From an uncultured Luteimonas sp. (lineage in GTDB: Bacteria; Pseudomonadota; Gammaproteobacteria; Xanthomonadales; Xanthomonadaceae), in contig CAKTDC010000004.1 in assembly GCA_934541015.1 (NCBI GenBank), positions 62,001-126,000 of the forward strand: a stretch of 64,000 nucleotides of DNA, given 5' to 3'. Under the pieces are notes generated by a model. The model ran no database searches and was not told the origin of the DNA. It saw nothing but the letters and a program-made list of their open reading frames with translations. Positions 17,846 to 25,593 of the stretch are shown one piece after another (positions within the stretch are counted from its first letter, which is position 1; each line of letters begins with the position of its first letter). A program made the position numbers and the translations under genes.

Positions 17846-17859
17846 CAACGAATCCGCTT
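17829..17859. promoter_or_regulatory. operator-like palindrome over the Fic promoter
   Basis: Interrupted inverted repeat aagcggat-at-cgtt / aacg-a-atccgctt overlapping the -35 box. Position and symmetry suggest repressor binding, possibly by the Fic protein's own C-terminal HTH (inference). Confidence 0.5.
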
Positions 17860-17992
17860 GTTCAACCTTGCTCCGCGCCTGCCCTGATCCGGTGAGCTGG
17901 TACTCCACCTTTCAGCGGAGGTGAAGCCAGAATCCTTGCCCAGTCCTTGATGGGTAATCAATCTGACCTCTCAGCCGATGGATCCCTGAGCC

Positions 17993-18376
17993 ATGGCCTC
18001 CCGCCCACCGACCGTCCCTGCCTTCCTGTCGACGCTCGACCACCCGCACAAGGCCGGCATCGAGCGCCTGCGCGCCGGCATCCTGGCGCTCGATCCGCGC
18101 ATCACCGAGGAGGTGAAGTGGAACGCGCCCAGCTTCCGGCTGGGCGAGCATTTCGCCACCTTCCGGCTGCACCCGCCGAAGGGCATCCAGCTGGTGCTGC
18201 ACACGGGCGCGAAAGGAAAGAGCGGTGCGCGCGGGTTCACGATCGACGATCCGCAGGGCCTGCTGGCCTGGCAGGCCAGCGACCGCTGCGTGCTGGTGCT
18301 GGCATCGGCGGATGCGCTGGCGGAGCATGAGGCCGCGGTGCTCGGCATCGTGCGCCAGTGGATCGCGCAGCTCTGA
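17993..18376 (+). CDS. DUF1801 domain-containing protein
   Basis: 127-residue cytoplasmic protein of the DUF1801 (YdhG-like) family. Typical features seen: an N-terminal helix, the KAGIERLRAGILALDPRITEEVKWNAPSF block and a central beta-sheet (FATFRLHPPKGIQLVLH). Function of the family is not settled. Short and monocistronic, with the decayed aminotransferase gene following. Confidence 0.85.
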   Translation: MASRPPTVPAFLSTLDHPHKAGIERLRAGILALDPRITEEVKWNAPSFRLGEHFATFRLHPPKGIQLVLHTGAKGKSGARGFTIDDPQGLLAWQASDRCVLVLASADALAEHEAAVLGIVRQWIAQL

Positions 18377-18463
18377 GCCCGGGCAGGGTCGCGGTGGCCG
18401 TCCGGGGCCTCGCCGCGCGTTGAACCATCATCGGCCCCGCCGGGCCGGACCCGGAGTGCGGCC

Positions 18464-18933
18464 ATGCAGCTCGCGCGACGCAGCTTCCTTGCGGCCCCCT
18501 CCGTGCTCTCCGCCGCCCTTCTGCCGGCCAGCCTGCTGGCGGCCGTCGAGGCCGAAACCTCCGCGCCCGCCGACCTTTCCAGCTGGGACCGGGTCCGCGC
18601 CCAGTTCAGTCTCGATCCTGCCGATCCGCGAGATCGCCGCGGCCCTGCGCGCGCGCCCGGGCCCGCCGCTGCTGCTGGTGGTGGACGGCGTGCACGGCCT
18701 GGGCTCCACCGACGAGACCGTCGCGAGCCTGGGGTGCGACTACTTTTGCGCCGGCACCCGCAAGTGGATGTTCGCGCCGCGCGGCACCGGCCTGGTCTGG
18801 GCCAATGCCGGAAACTGGGATCGCCAGCACCAGTCCCTATGTCGTCACCTTTACGCGGCTGGCGCCGAGCCTGGTGAACACTGGCGACGAGGTGGAGCGT
18901 GCGCTGCGGGCGGTGCGGGAGATTTCGGGTTAG
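18464..18933 (+). pseudogene. class V aminotransferase remnant with two internal deletions
   Basis: The start is intact: a Tat-type signal (ARRSFLAAPS) and the family's SSWDRVRAQFSLDP. It then jumps, out of frame, to the PLP-lysine region LLVVDGVHGLGSTDE...GTRKWMFAPRGTGLVW, with Lys in GTRKWMF, and jumps again in a third frame to the C-terminal VTFTRLAPSLVNTGDEV ending at TAG 18931-18933. About 470 bp remain of an expected ~1.3 kb. Parent family: secreted isopenicillin-N-epimerase-like aminotransferases. Confidence 0.82.
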
Positions 18934-18960
18934 GGAACTTCTGGACAATTCGCTATTGAT

Positions 18961-18989
18961 CGTCATTCCCGCCTTTGCGGGGATGACGG
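18961..18989. repeat. single REP palindrome
   Basis: cgtcattcccgc and gcggggatgacg arms around cttt; the clearest single copy of the window's REP family. It lies between the aminotransferase remnant and the 3' end of the beta-lactamase-like gene and could act as its terminator. Confidence 0.85.
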
Positions 18990-19011
18990 AACGCTTCAGC
19001 CGCCGGGCCCC

Positions 19012-19902
19012 TCAGGGCGCCTCCAGCTCGGCAAGGATCACCTTCGCGATCTCCTGCACGACAGGGTTGCCGATCTTCATGGTCTCCTCGTAGCCGCTGG
19101 AGGCGGTGACTTCGGTCATCACCACGACGATGGTCTCGCGGCCGGGGACGAGGAAGTAGCCGGCGTCGTGGGTGACGGTGCCGGTTTCGCCGGTCTTGTG
19201 GGCGATGCGGCTGGTGTCGGGCAGGGCGCCGAACTTGGTGTCCACTTCCTGCGCGAGCATCCAGTCCAGGACCTGCCTGCGCGATGCGTCGGACAGCAGT
19301 TGTCCGTGATACATGGCGCGCAGCAGCGCCACGGCGTCGGCCGCGTCGATCACGTTGGCCGGTTCGGTGATCCTGTCGCCCGGGAACATCTGCCGGTTGA
19401 ACTTCATGGTCTTGAGGCCGAGGTCGTCCAGCAGCGCCTGCACGGTGGGCAGGCCGACGTGGTAGAGCAGCACGTTGGTGGCGGTGTTGTCGCTGAGCAC
19501 CACCATGCGCCGGGCCACATCGGCGACGGTGGTGTGGAAGGGCATGGTCTGGCGCTGCAGGTCGCCGGCGCCGCTCACGACCATGTAGGGCGAGATGCTG
19601 ATGGGCGCATCGAGGTTGAGCAGGCCGCGGTCCGCCTGGCGCATGAGGGTGGCGAGCAGGGCCAGCTTGATGGTGCTGGCGGGGTTGTAGCTGCCGGTGG
19701 ATCCGACGATGGCCTGCGGCCCGTCCGGGGTGGAGACATCGGCCAGGCCGACCGAGACGCGGATGCCCTCGGCGGCGGCCGCGTCCACCAGCGGTGCGGT
19801 GGCGGCCGCGATCCGTTCGATCCGGGAAGCCGGCGTGCCGGCGGCAAGCGGGACGCTGGCGGTGAGCAGGACGGCGATCAGGCCGGCGATCATGGTCTTC
19901 AT
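19012..19902 (-). CDS. class A beta-lactamase-like serine hydrolase, no ExxLN element
   Basis: 296-residue secreted protein (signal MKTMIAGLIAVLLTASVPLAAG). It has the three core motifs of beta-lactamase/PBP-fold enzymes: SxxK in NPASTIKLAL, SDN in VVLSDNTATN, and KTG in HKTGETG. The omega-loop region reads FNRQMFPGDRITEPAN, shorter than in true class A enzymes, and lacks the RxExxLN block that supplies the deacylating Glu166. It may therefore be a carboxypeptidase/esterase-like hydrolase or a poor beta-lactamase. GGAGG sits 8 nt before ATG 19902. Start confident, substrate unknown. Confidence 0.88.
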   Translation of the reverse strand: MKTMIAGLIAVLLTASVPLAAGTPASRIERIAAATAPLVDAAAAEGIRVSVGLADVSTPDGPQAIVGSTGSYNPASTIKLALLATLMRQADRGLLNLDAPISISPYMVVSGAGDLQRQTMPFHTTVADVARRMVVLSDNTATNVLLYHVGLPTVQALLDDLGLKTMKFNRQMFPGDRITEPANVIDAADAVALLRAMYHGQLLSDASRRQVLDWMLAQEVDTKFGALPDTSRIAHKTGETGTVTHDAGYFLVPGRETIVVVMTEVTASSGYEETMKIGNPVVQEIAKVILAELEAP

Positions 19903-19984
19903 GGCGTGTTCCTCCCGGGCGGACACGCCATCGTAAGGGATGGGTGGGCCGGAGGCTCCCCGACCCGCCGGAATCCTGAAGTGG

Positions 19985-20292
19985 TCACGCACGACAGCGC
20001 CGGGCGAGCGGCGAGGGGCGTGGCTGCTCGCGGATATCGAGCAGCTCCACCTCGAACACCAGCGATGCGCCGGGCGGGATCACTTTGCCGGCGCCCTTGT
20101 TGCCGTAGCCGAGCCATGCCGGGATGCGCAGTTCGCGCTTGCCGCCGCGCTGCATGCCGGTGATGCCCTCGTCCCAGCCGCGGATGACGCGGCCGGTTCC
20201 GAGCACGAACACGAAGGGCTGGCCGCGGTCGCGGGAGCTGTCGAATTTCCCGCCGCGGTGGTCGGCCGGGTTCTCGTCGTAGAGCCAGCCGG
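19985..20292 (-). pseudogene. truncated copy of the FKBP peptidyl-prolyl isomerase gene
   Basis: Near-identical to the 3' two thirds of the intact FKBP gene at 23685-24125 (from WLYD to the DIRE end). The 5' third, with lipoprotein signal, is missing. The stop codon is lost (TAG to CAG), so the frame runs on as [13 protein letters not shown]. At 20292 the similarity switches abruptly to the GNAT gene. Confidence 0.88.
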
Positions 20293-20503
20293 AGTCGAGC
20301 GCTCGCGGCAGGGGCAAAAGGCATCGGCAGCCGCCTGACGGCGGCGGTCTGCGAGCGCCTGGACCGCGAGCAGGGCACCGGCTAGCTCGAAACCGACAAG
20401 CCCGAGAACGTGCGCCTCTACCGCCGCGGCGGCTTCGAGGTGATTGCCGAACAGTCCGTGCTGGCAGTGAGCAACTGGTTCATGCTGCGGCAGCCGCGGC
20501 CCC
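20293..20503 (+). pseudogene. truncated copy of the GNAT acetyltransferase gene
   Basis: Matches the C-terminal ~70 codons of the GNAT gene at 24452-25081, from the RSRQGQ acetyl-CoA loop onward. It carries a small frame-disrupting change (aaaaggcat), a nonsense change TAC to TAG at about 20388-20390, and lacks the normal stop. Fused head-on to the FKBP remnant by a deletion of the intervening DNA. Confidence 0.87.
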
Positions 20504-20568
20504 GACAAGTGCGTCCATCGATGGGTACCCTTACGGCGAACCTCTGAGCTGGTGAAGGGGGATCCAGC

Positions 20569-20672
20569 CGTCATCCCCGCGAAGGTCGGGATCCAGTGAC
20601 TTGTCCCGATGTTGGATGTACGCTCCCGATCAAGCGCATTCCGGGAACAGGCTCTTCGCCGGCATGACGGGC
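20569..20672. repeat. degenerate REP pair
   Basis: ccgtcatccccgcgaaggtcggg (20568-20590) and an opposing half ttcgccggcatgacggg (20656-20672), separated by about 65 bp including gatcaagcgcattccggga. The 20504-20814 stretch holds nothing else except the 5' region of the following gene. Confidence 0.6.
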
Positions 20673-20814
20673 AACCAATCTGCCGGGCAGATTGGCGGGG
20701 CTGAGGAGGATTCCGCGTCTTCACGTTGTCGAGCGCTTGATCGACCGGACGGGACGTCGATCCGGTCGAGCGGACCGTTCCGGTCCCGCGCGGCATCCGT
20801 CGGAGGAGTTGATC

Positions 20815-22839
20815 ATGAAGCATCGTGTTTTGCTGCGGCCTACGGGGCTGCTGCTCGTCACGCTGATGGTTGCGGCGCTGGCCGCCTGCGGCCGGGACGC
20901 CGGCTCGGCGGGGATGCCCTCGGCGGGCGAGCTGGACGATGCTTGCGCGGCGGTGCCGGGATGCGGGGACGCGATCCCGGTGACCGCCACGCCCACCGAA
21001 ACCATCTGGCGGGTGGAAGTGATCCGTGGTGCGGACGGCACGCCGCGTTTCGGCCAGACCGAGGCGATCCTGGTGACGCAAGGAACAGGCGTCCCCGTGA
21101 GTTCGATGGAGGGGCCCTACATGCTCATCGGGCTGGATGCGGCCGGTGAGGCGGTGGACGGCCAGTACCTCGACTTTCCGACCGAGCTTCGCATGGAAGG
21201 CGTGGACGACGACGGGCTGGGCTTCGCGGTCTTCCAGTCGCTGGAGGGCTTGGAGACCAGCACGATCGGATACGTCCGGGCGTTGCCGGGGATCGGGCGC
21301 TTGATCGTGGCCGATGGCGAAGGCCGGGAGGTGGCATCGTCACCTGCTCCTTCGCAGGTCGCCGTCAGAATTCAGCCCTCTCCCCCGCGTCTGGCCGGAG
21401 CCTGGACCCCCTTCCTGGCGACCGCCTACGCCTCCGGCTCCGGCCAGCAGGGGTGGTTTCAGGCCCCGGCCCACTGCGGACACGTGCTGCTGCTGGATGG
21501 GGAGCGCGACTGGGCGTGGGCGCAGAGCATGGCCTACCGCGAAAGCCTCGACCTCATCGTTCCGGGTCCCACGCAGCGGGCCGTGCTGCGGGGCGCGCTG
21601 GAGATGGCCACTCCGCTTCTCTGTCACTCCGTCGCCCGGGTAGCCTTCGCCACTCCCGTGGCCGGGAGTACGGAAACGGACGGCATCGGCGGTGCCGTGA
21701 ACATTTCCAACGGGGACATGATGGTCCTGAACGCGGAGATCTACCCCGAGGAGGAGCTGGCCACGTCCCGGGAGCTCAGGCTCAGGTTGATGCAGACCAT
21801 CCTTCACGAAGCCGCACACAGCGCCGAGAATCTCCTGAACGCGCAGAGCGACCGCCCCGGCGAGTATCGGGGCGGCTGGCGGCCCCCTGCCCGGAGTCTG
21901 GCCGGAGAAACGATCGACCGGGTGAGGCTCCGCAAGAGCCTGCGCAGCGAGTGGGTCCGCGTCCACGACTCCTTCGTGAAGCAGGGCTGGGCCAAGAGCC
22001 ACGCCGGCCGCCCCGGTGGGCTGCCATCGCCGGAGCGCAGAGAAGCGGTGCGCAATTGGTCCCCGGAGCAAACCGCCCGGGCGGGCGTCATTTCCCGCTA
22101 CGGCGGTACTTACTACGCCGACGACATCGCCGACATGGTGGGCTGGCTCTACCTGGCTCCGCACTTCCGCGCTGCCGGCATCCCCGAAGGGAAGCGGCAG
22201 ACGGAGGACTATGGTTGCCAGGTGATGCGCCGCGAGCCGGGACCGCGGCTACCGGCAGACCTGGCCGCCTTCTACACCAAGGTCCACTTCCTTGAGGACC
22301 TGGGGCTGGTCCGGGAAGAGGACGTCCGAGCCTGCACGGGATCGGTGGACATCGGCGCCAACATCGGTAGCCAGGGCTTCCACTTCAGTACCAACGGCTC
22401 CCGCAATGTCTTCGGCACGGGGGTGAAGGCGCACTTGGGGAGGCAGTCGAAAGGGGGGGCCGGGTTCGAGATGTCGGCCGAGGGCCGCGCGGATTTCGGC
22501 GGCAGATCTTACCCGGCGAAGGCCATCCTGCGCCTGGAGCTGGACACCAGGGCGGAGGTGGCGCTGCGGAAAACCACCATCGAGCAAGTGGCCTGGCCCA
22601 GGGGGGTCTACCCGCTCGGCATCCTGGGCCTGGGGTCCGGGGAGTTCCAGCTCCGGCTGGACGGAATGCCGGCAGGGAATTTCGACGTGATGGACGGATA
22701 TGCGCTGGTGTCGGAGGCATCCAACCAGCGGATCGCCGGCTCCATCTTTGTCAGCAAGGCCCTGCGTGTCCATGCGCCGCTTCCAGTCCCCCAGGTATTC
22801 GACGAGCCGCTGCTGATCAGGTTCCTGATCGAGCGGTGA
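20815..22839 (+). CDS. secreted lipoprotein with HEAAH zinc-protease motif
   Basis: 674 residues. A lipoprotein signal (MKHRVLL...LAACGRD, lipobox LAAC) is followed by a ~300-residue N-terminal region. Then H331-E-A-A-H335 in MQTILHEAAHSAENLL, the HExxH zinc-binding helix of metallopeptidases. The third ligand is not obvious. The C-terminal ~200 residues look beta-rich (repeated short strands around VALRKTTIEQV and FQLRLDGMPAG). GGAGGAG lies 7 nt before ATG 20815; the open frame upstream to 20692 lacks a signal and was rejected. No family recognised, so a zincin role is inferred from the motif and localisation only. Confidence 0.82.
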   Translation: MKHRVLLRPTGLLLVTLMVAALAACGRDAGSAGMPSAGELDDACAAVPGCGDAIPVTATPTETIWRVEVIRGADGTPRFGQTEAILVTQGTGVPVSSMEGPYMLIGLDAAGEAVDGQYLDFPTELRMEGVDDDGLGFAVFQSLEGLETSTIGYVRALPGIGRLIVADGEGREVASSPAPSQVAVRIQPSPPRLAGAWTPFLATAYASGSGQQGWFQAPAHCGHVLLLDGERDWAWAQSMAYRESLDLIVPGPTQRAVLRGALEMATPLLCHSVARVAFATPVAGSTETDGIGGAVNISNGDMMVLNAEIYPEEELATSRELRLRLMQTILHEAAHSAENLLNAQSDRPGEYRGGWRPPARSLAGETIDRVRLRKSLRSEWVRVHDSFVKQGWAKSHAGRPGGLPSPERREAVRNWSPEQTARAGVISRYGGTYYADDIADMVGWLYLAPHFRAAGIPEGKRQTEDYGCQVMRREPGPRLPADLAAFYTKVHFLEDLGLVREEDVRACTGSVDIGANIGSQGFHFSTNGSRNVFGTGVKAHLGRQSKGGAGFEMSAEGRADFGGRSYPAKAILRLELDTRAEVALRKTTIEQVAWPRGVYPLGILGLGSGEFQLRLDGMPAGNFDVMDGYALVSEASNQRIAGSIFVSKALRVHAPLPVPQVFDEPLLIRFLIER

Positions 22840-22907
22840 GCGAGGAACGGGGGGGATGGGGCGTGCGCAACTCGCGCAGGTTGCGGCCTGTCTTCATCGG
22901 GAAATCC

Positions 22908-22950
22908 CGTTCACGAATCCAGTGCAGGAATCGCCTGCATTCGTGAGCTC
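22908..22950. repeat. nested inverted repeat after the metalloprotease-like gene
   Basis: cacgaat/attcgtg outer arms and gcagg/cctgc inner arms with a 5-nt loop. Could fold into a strong hairpin. No T-run, so termination is uncertain. The rest of 22840-23182 holds REP DNA and no gene. Confidence 0.5.
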
Positions 22951-23024
22951 ACAAGATGGCGGGATTGCAGAATGGCAAGGTTCGGGGCTCGGAATCACCC
23001 ACACGAGTCCGCGATGAGCCATTG

Positions 23025-23158
23025 GGAACCTCTGAACACCTACCGTCATCCCCGCGAAGGCGGGAGGCGCTTTCCAGCAGCGCGGAGAGCTGGTCATCCT
23101 TGGACGTTGACCCGTTGAAAATCGGAGTCCATGGATGACCGGACATTCGTGCGTTGCA
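23025..23158 (-). repeat. ~130-bp REP-containing repeat, inverted copy of 41310-41445
   Basis: Contains ccgtcatccccgcgaaggcggg, the agcgcggagagctggtcatcc stretch and tccatggatgaccgg. Read on the minus strand it parallels 41310-41445 over most of its length (shared gacgaatgtccggtcatcc, gggtcaacgtcca, agcgcctcccgccttcgcgggg blocks). Confidence 0.75.
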
Positions 23159-23182
23159 GCGTGATCGACGGGCGCGACCTTC

Positions 23183-23662
23183 ATCGCCGACGGCCGCGAC
23201 GAGGTGCTGGCCGCCGTGCGCGAGAACCTGCGCATGGGCGCCAGCCAGATCAAGCTGATGGCCGGCGGCGGCACGCCCTCGGCCTACGACCCGGTCGACG
23301 TGACCCGGTACACCTCCGACGAGATGCGCGCCGCGGTGGAGGCGGCCGAAGACTGGGGCACCGGTTTCCTGTTCGAACCCGGGCTCAACGTCGAGCAGAA
23401 CGCCTTCATCCTGGGCCTGCGCGAGTGGTTCACGCCGGCGGAGATCCTGAAGATGGCGACCCATGACAACGCCGACCTGCTGGTGCTGTCAGGGTTGCGC
23501 CGCCCGTATCAGGGCCGGTTGGGCGTGGTGGAGGAGGGTGCGCTGGCCGACCTGCTGCTGGTCGAGGGTGATCCGCTGCGGGATCTGGAGCTGCTCGCGG
23601 ATCCTGGGCGCAACTTCGCCGTGATCGTGACGGACGGGCGTGTGGTCAAGGGCGGGAATTGA
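23183..23662 (+). pseudogene. amidohydrolase remnant A, internally deleted
   Basis: The frame is open but the protein is incomplete. It begins mid-domain (FIADGRDEVLAAVRENLRMGAS, then QIKLMAGGGTPSAYDP), reaches VEAAEDWGT, and jumps directly to the late segment FLFEPGLNVEQ, losing the part that should hold the metal-binding His residues. It then runs to the normal end (MATHDNADLL, EEGALADLLLVEGDPL). The N-terminal third is also missing. Parent: secreted metal-dependent imidazolonepropionase-like hydrolases. Confidence 0.82.
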
Positions 23663-23684
23663 ACGCGAGCGGCGAGGGGCGTGG

Positions 23685-24125
23685 CTACTCGCGGATATCG
23701 AGCAGCTCCACCTCGAACACCAGCGATGCGCCGGGCGGGATCACCTTGCCGGCGCCCTTGTTGCCGTAGCCGAGCCATGCCGGGATGCGCAGTTCGCGCT
23801 TGCCGCCGCGCTGCATGCCGGCGATGCCCTCGTCCCAGCCGCGGATGACGCGGCCGGTTCCGAGCACGAACACGAAGGGCTGGCCGCGGTCGCGGGAGCT
23901 GTCGAATTTCCCGCCGCGCCTGTCGGGCGCGTTCTGGTCGTAGAGCCAGCCGGTGTAGTGCACGCTGATCTCGTCGCCGGCGTCGGCGGCAGCGCCTTCT
24001 CCCACCGCGATGTCGATGCGTTCAAGTTCGGCCACGTCGCCGCCGGTGTAGGGCGGCGGGCCGCCGCATGCGGCGAGGAGCAGGGCGAGCAGGACGGCGG
24101 CGAAGCGGATCGGGTGAAGGTTCAT
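23685..24125 (-). CDS. FKBP-type peptidyl-prolyl cis-trans isomerase, lipoprotein
   Basis: 146-residue envelope prolyl isomerase. Lipoprotein signal with lipobox LAAC ([22 protein letters not shown]), then a complete single FKBP domain: [49 protein letters not shown] and FEVELLDI. These include the usual substrate-pocket Tyr, Asp, Phe and Trp residues. Intact source of the decayed copy at 19985-20292. Lies between two amidohydrolase remnants, so its original operon context has been lost. Confidence 0.93.
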   Translation of the reverse strand: MNLHPIRFAAVLLALLLAACGGPPPYTGGDVAELERIDIAVGEGAAADAGDEISVHYTGWLYDQNAPDRRGGKFDSSRDRGQPFVFVLGTGRVIRGWDEGIAGMQRGGKRELRIPAWLGYGNKGAGKVIPPGASLVFEVELLDIRE

Positions 24126-24185
24126 CGGGGACGGGATTGTGGCGGGGGCGACAGGATAGCCCTGGCGTGCGCTCCACGCAGGTGT

Positions 24186-24222
24186 CCCGGGCCCCCTGTT
24201 CCCGCCAAGGCGGGACCCCGGG
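24186..24222. repeat. degenerate REP-like palindrome
   Basis: ttcccgccaaggcgggac with flanking cccgggcccc / ccccggggg; lies between the divergent FKBP and GNAT genes. Confidence 0.45.
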
Positions 24223-24451
24223 GGCCTTGCCTTCAAACCTTGATGCGCAGGAATCCGCGGACCTTCGGCTGATGAAGAGCGCTTGCGCCTGCAGGGAACG
24301 ACGGAGGAACGCGACCGGCACGACAGCGCCAGCCGCCGGTGCGCGGGCCGGCCTGGGTCCGGCGGTCTGACTCCCGGGCCGGCTGCGGGAAGCCCGTTCG
24401 CGGCTGCGGGCATGGCCGGTTCCCGCCGATCCCGGCCGCGGAAGAGCGGGT

Positions 24452-25081
24452 ATGGTGCAGGCCATGGCCGCCACTCCACCGCTGTCGATCGCGCCGCTGC
24501 GCCAGGAGTCGATCCCGTGCGCGGCGCGTCTGCTGGCTGCGAGCATGCGCGACAATCCGCTGCACGGGCGGGTGTTCGCAGGCGCGGGCCCGCGCCTGGA
24601 ACCGCTGCTGGCGAACGCGTTCATCCGCCTGCTGCAGCGGCAGATGCGGACGGGCCATGTGCTTGCCGCCTGCGAAGGCGAGACGCTGGTTGGCGTGGCG
24701 GCGATGGCGCCGCCAGGCCGGTGCCAGCCGACGCTGGGGGAGAAGCTGGCGATGCTGTCGATCCTGGCGCGCGGGCGCGCGCTGCGGCACCTGCCGCGGA
24801 TCAGCCGCTGGCTGCGGACCTGGGCGCGACAGGATCCGGACTTCGAACACTGGCACCTGGGGCCGGCGGCAGTCGAGCGCTCGCGACAGGGGCAGGGCAT
24901 CGGCAGCCGGTTGATGGCGGCGGTCTGCGAGCACCTGGACCGCGAGCAGGGCACCGGCTACCTCGAAACCGACAAGGCCGAGAACGTGCGTCTCTACCGC
25001 CGCGGCGGCTTCGAGGTGATCGCGGAAGAGTCCGTGCTCGGAGTGAGCAACTGGTTCATGCTGCGGCAGCCGCGGCCCTGA
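24452..25081 (+). CDS. GNAT family N-acetyltransferase
   Basis: 209-residue acetyl-CoA-dependent N-acetyltransferase. The GNAT core is in the second half: [20 protein letters not shown], with the Q/R-x-x-G-x-G/A acetyl-CoA loop, then [17 protein letters not shown] and VSNWFMLR at the end. The N-terminal half has the long helix region typical of small-molecule GNATs. ATG 24452 has GGAAGAG upstream; ATG 24464 is an alternative. Substrate unknown. An older duplicate survives at 20293-20503. Confidence 0.9.
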   Translation: MVQAMAATPPLSIAPLRQESIPCAARLLAASMRDNPLHGRVFAGAGPRLEPLLANAFIRLLQRQMRTGHVLAACEGETLVGVAAMAPPGRCQPTLGEKLAMLSILARGRALRHLPRISRWLRTWARQDPDFEHWHLGPAAVERSRQGQGIGSRLMAAVCEHLDREQGTGYLETDKAENVRLYRRGGFEVIAEESVLGVSNWFMLRQPRP

Positions 25082-25082
25082 A

Positions 25083-25393
25083 TCGCCTGGGGCACCGATT
25101 TCCTGTTCGACCCCGCGCTCAACGTCGAGCAGAATGCCTTCATCCTCGGCCTGCGCGAGTGGTTCACGCCTGCCGGGATCCTGAAGGTGGCGAATCACGA
25201 CACCGCCGGACTGCTGGCGCTGTCCGGCCTGCGCAGCCTCTACCATGAACGGCCGGGCGTGGTGGAGGAGGGTGCGCTGGCCGAGCTGCTGCTGATCGAG
25301 GGCGATCCGCTGCGGAATCTGGAGTTGCTCGCGGATCCTGCGCGCAATTTCGCCGTGATCGTGAAGCACGGGCGGCTCGTGAAAGGCCCATAG
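25083..25393 (+). pseudogene. amidohydrolase remnant B (C-terminal)
   Basis: Starts abruptly one base after the GNAT stop at AWGTDFLFDPALNVEQ and continues to the family's C-terminus (EEGALAELLLIEGDPL, NFAVIVKHGRLVK). About 70% identical by eye to the same part of remnant A. No start codon context; N-terminal ~75% missing. Confidence 0.83.
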
Positions 25394-25593
25394 CTCGTGA
25401 AAGGCCCATAGAGGGTGTGCGGGTTCTTGTGGGGCAGCTTTTGTGAGAGCGGCTATAGTCGCGATATTCGCCAGCTGGCTGGCAGCTCTCTATTTCAGGC
25501 ACACGGGTGGCCGTGATCTGCGAGGACTTGCGTATTGGCCTGAAGAGTGGGCGGCGAGATGCCGGCACCGGGCTCACCTGCCAGGGAGGTTCC

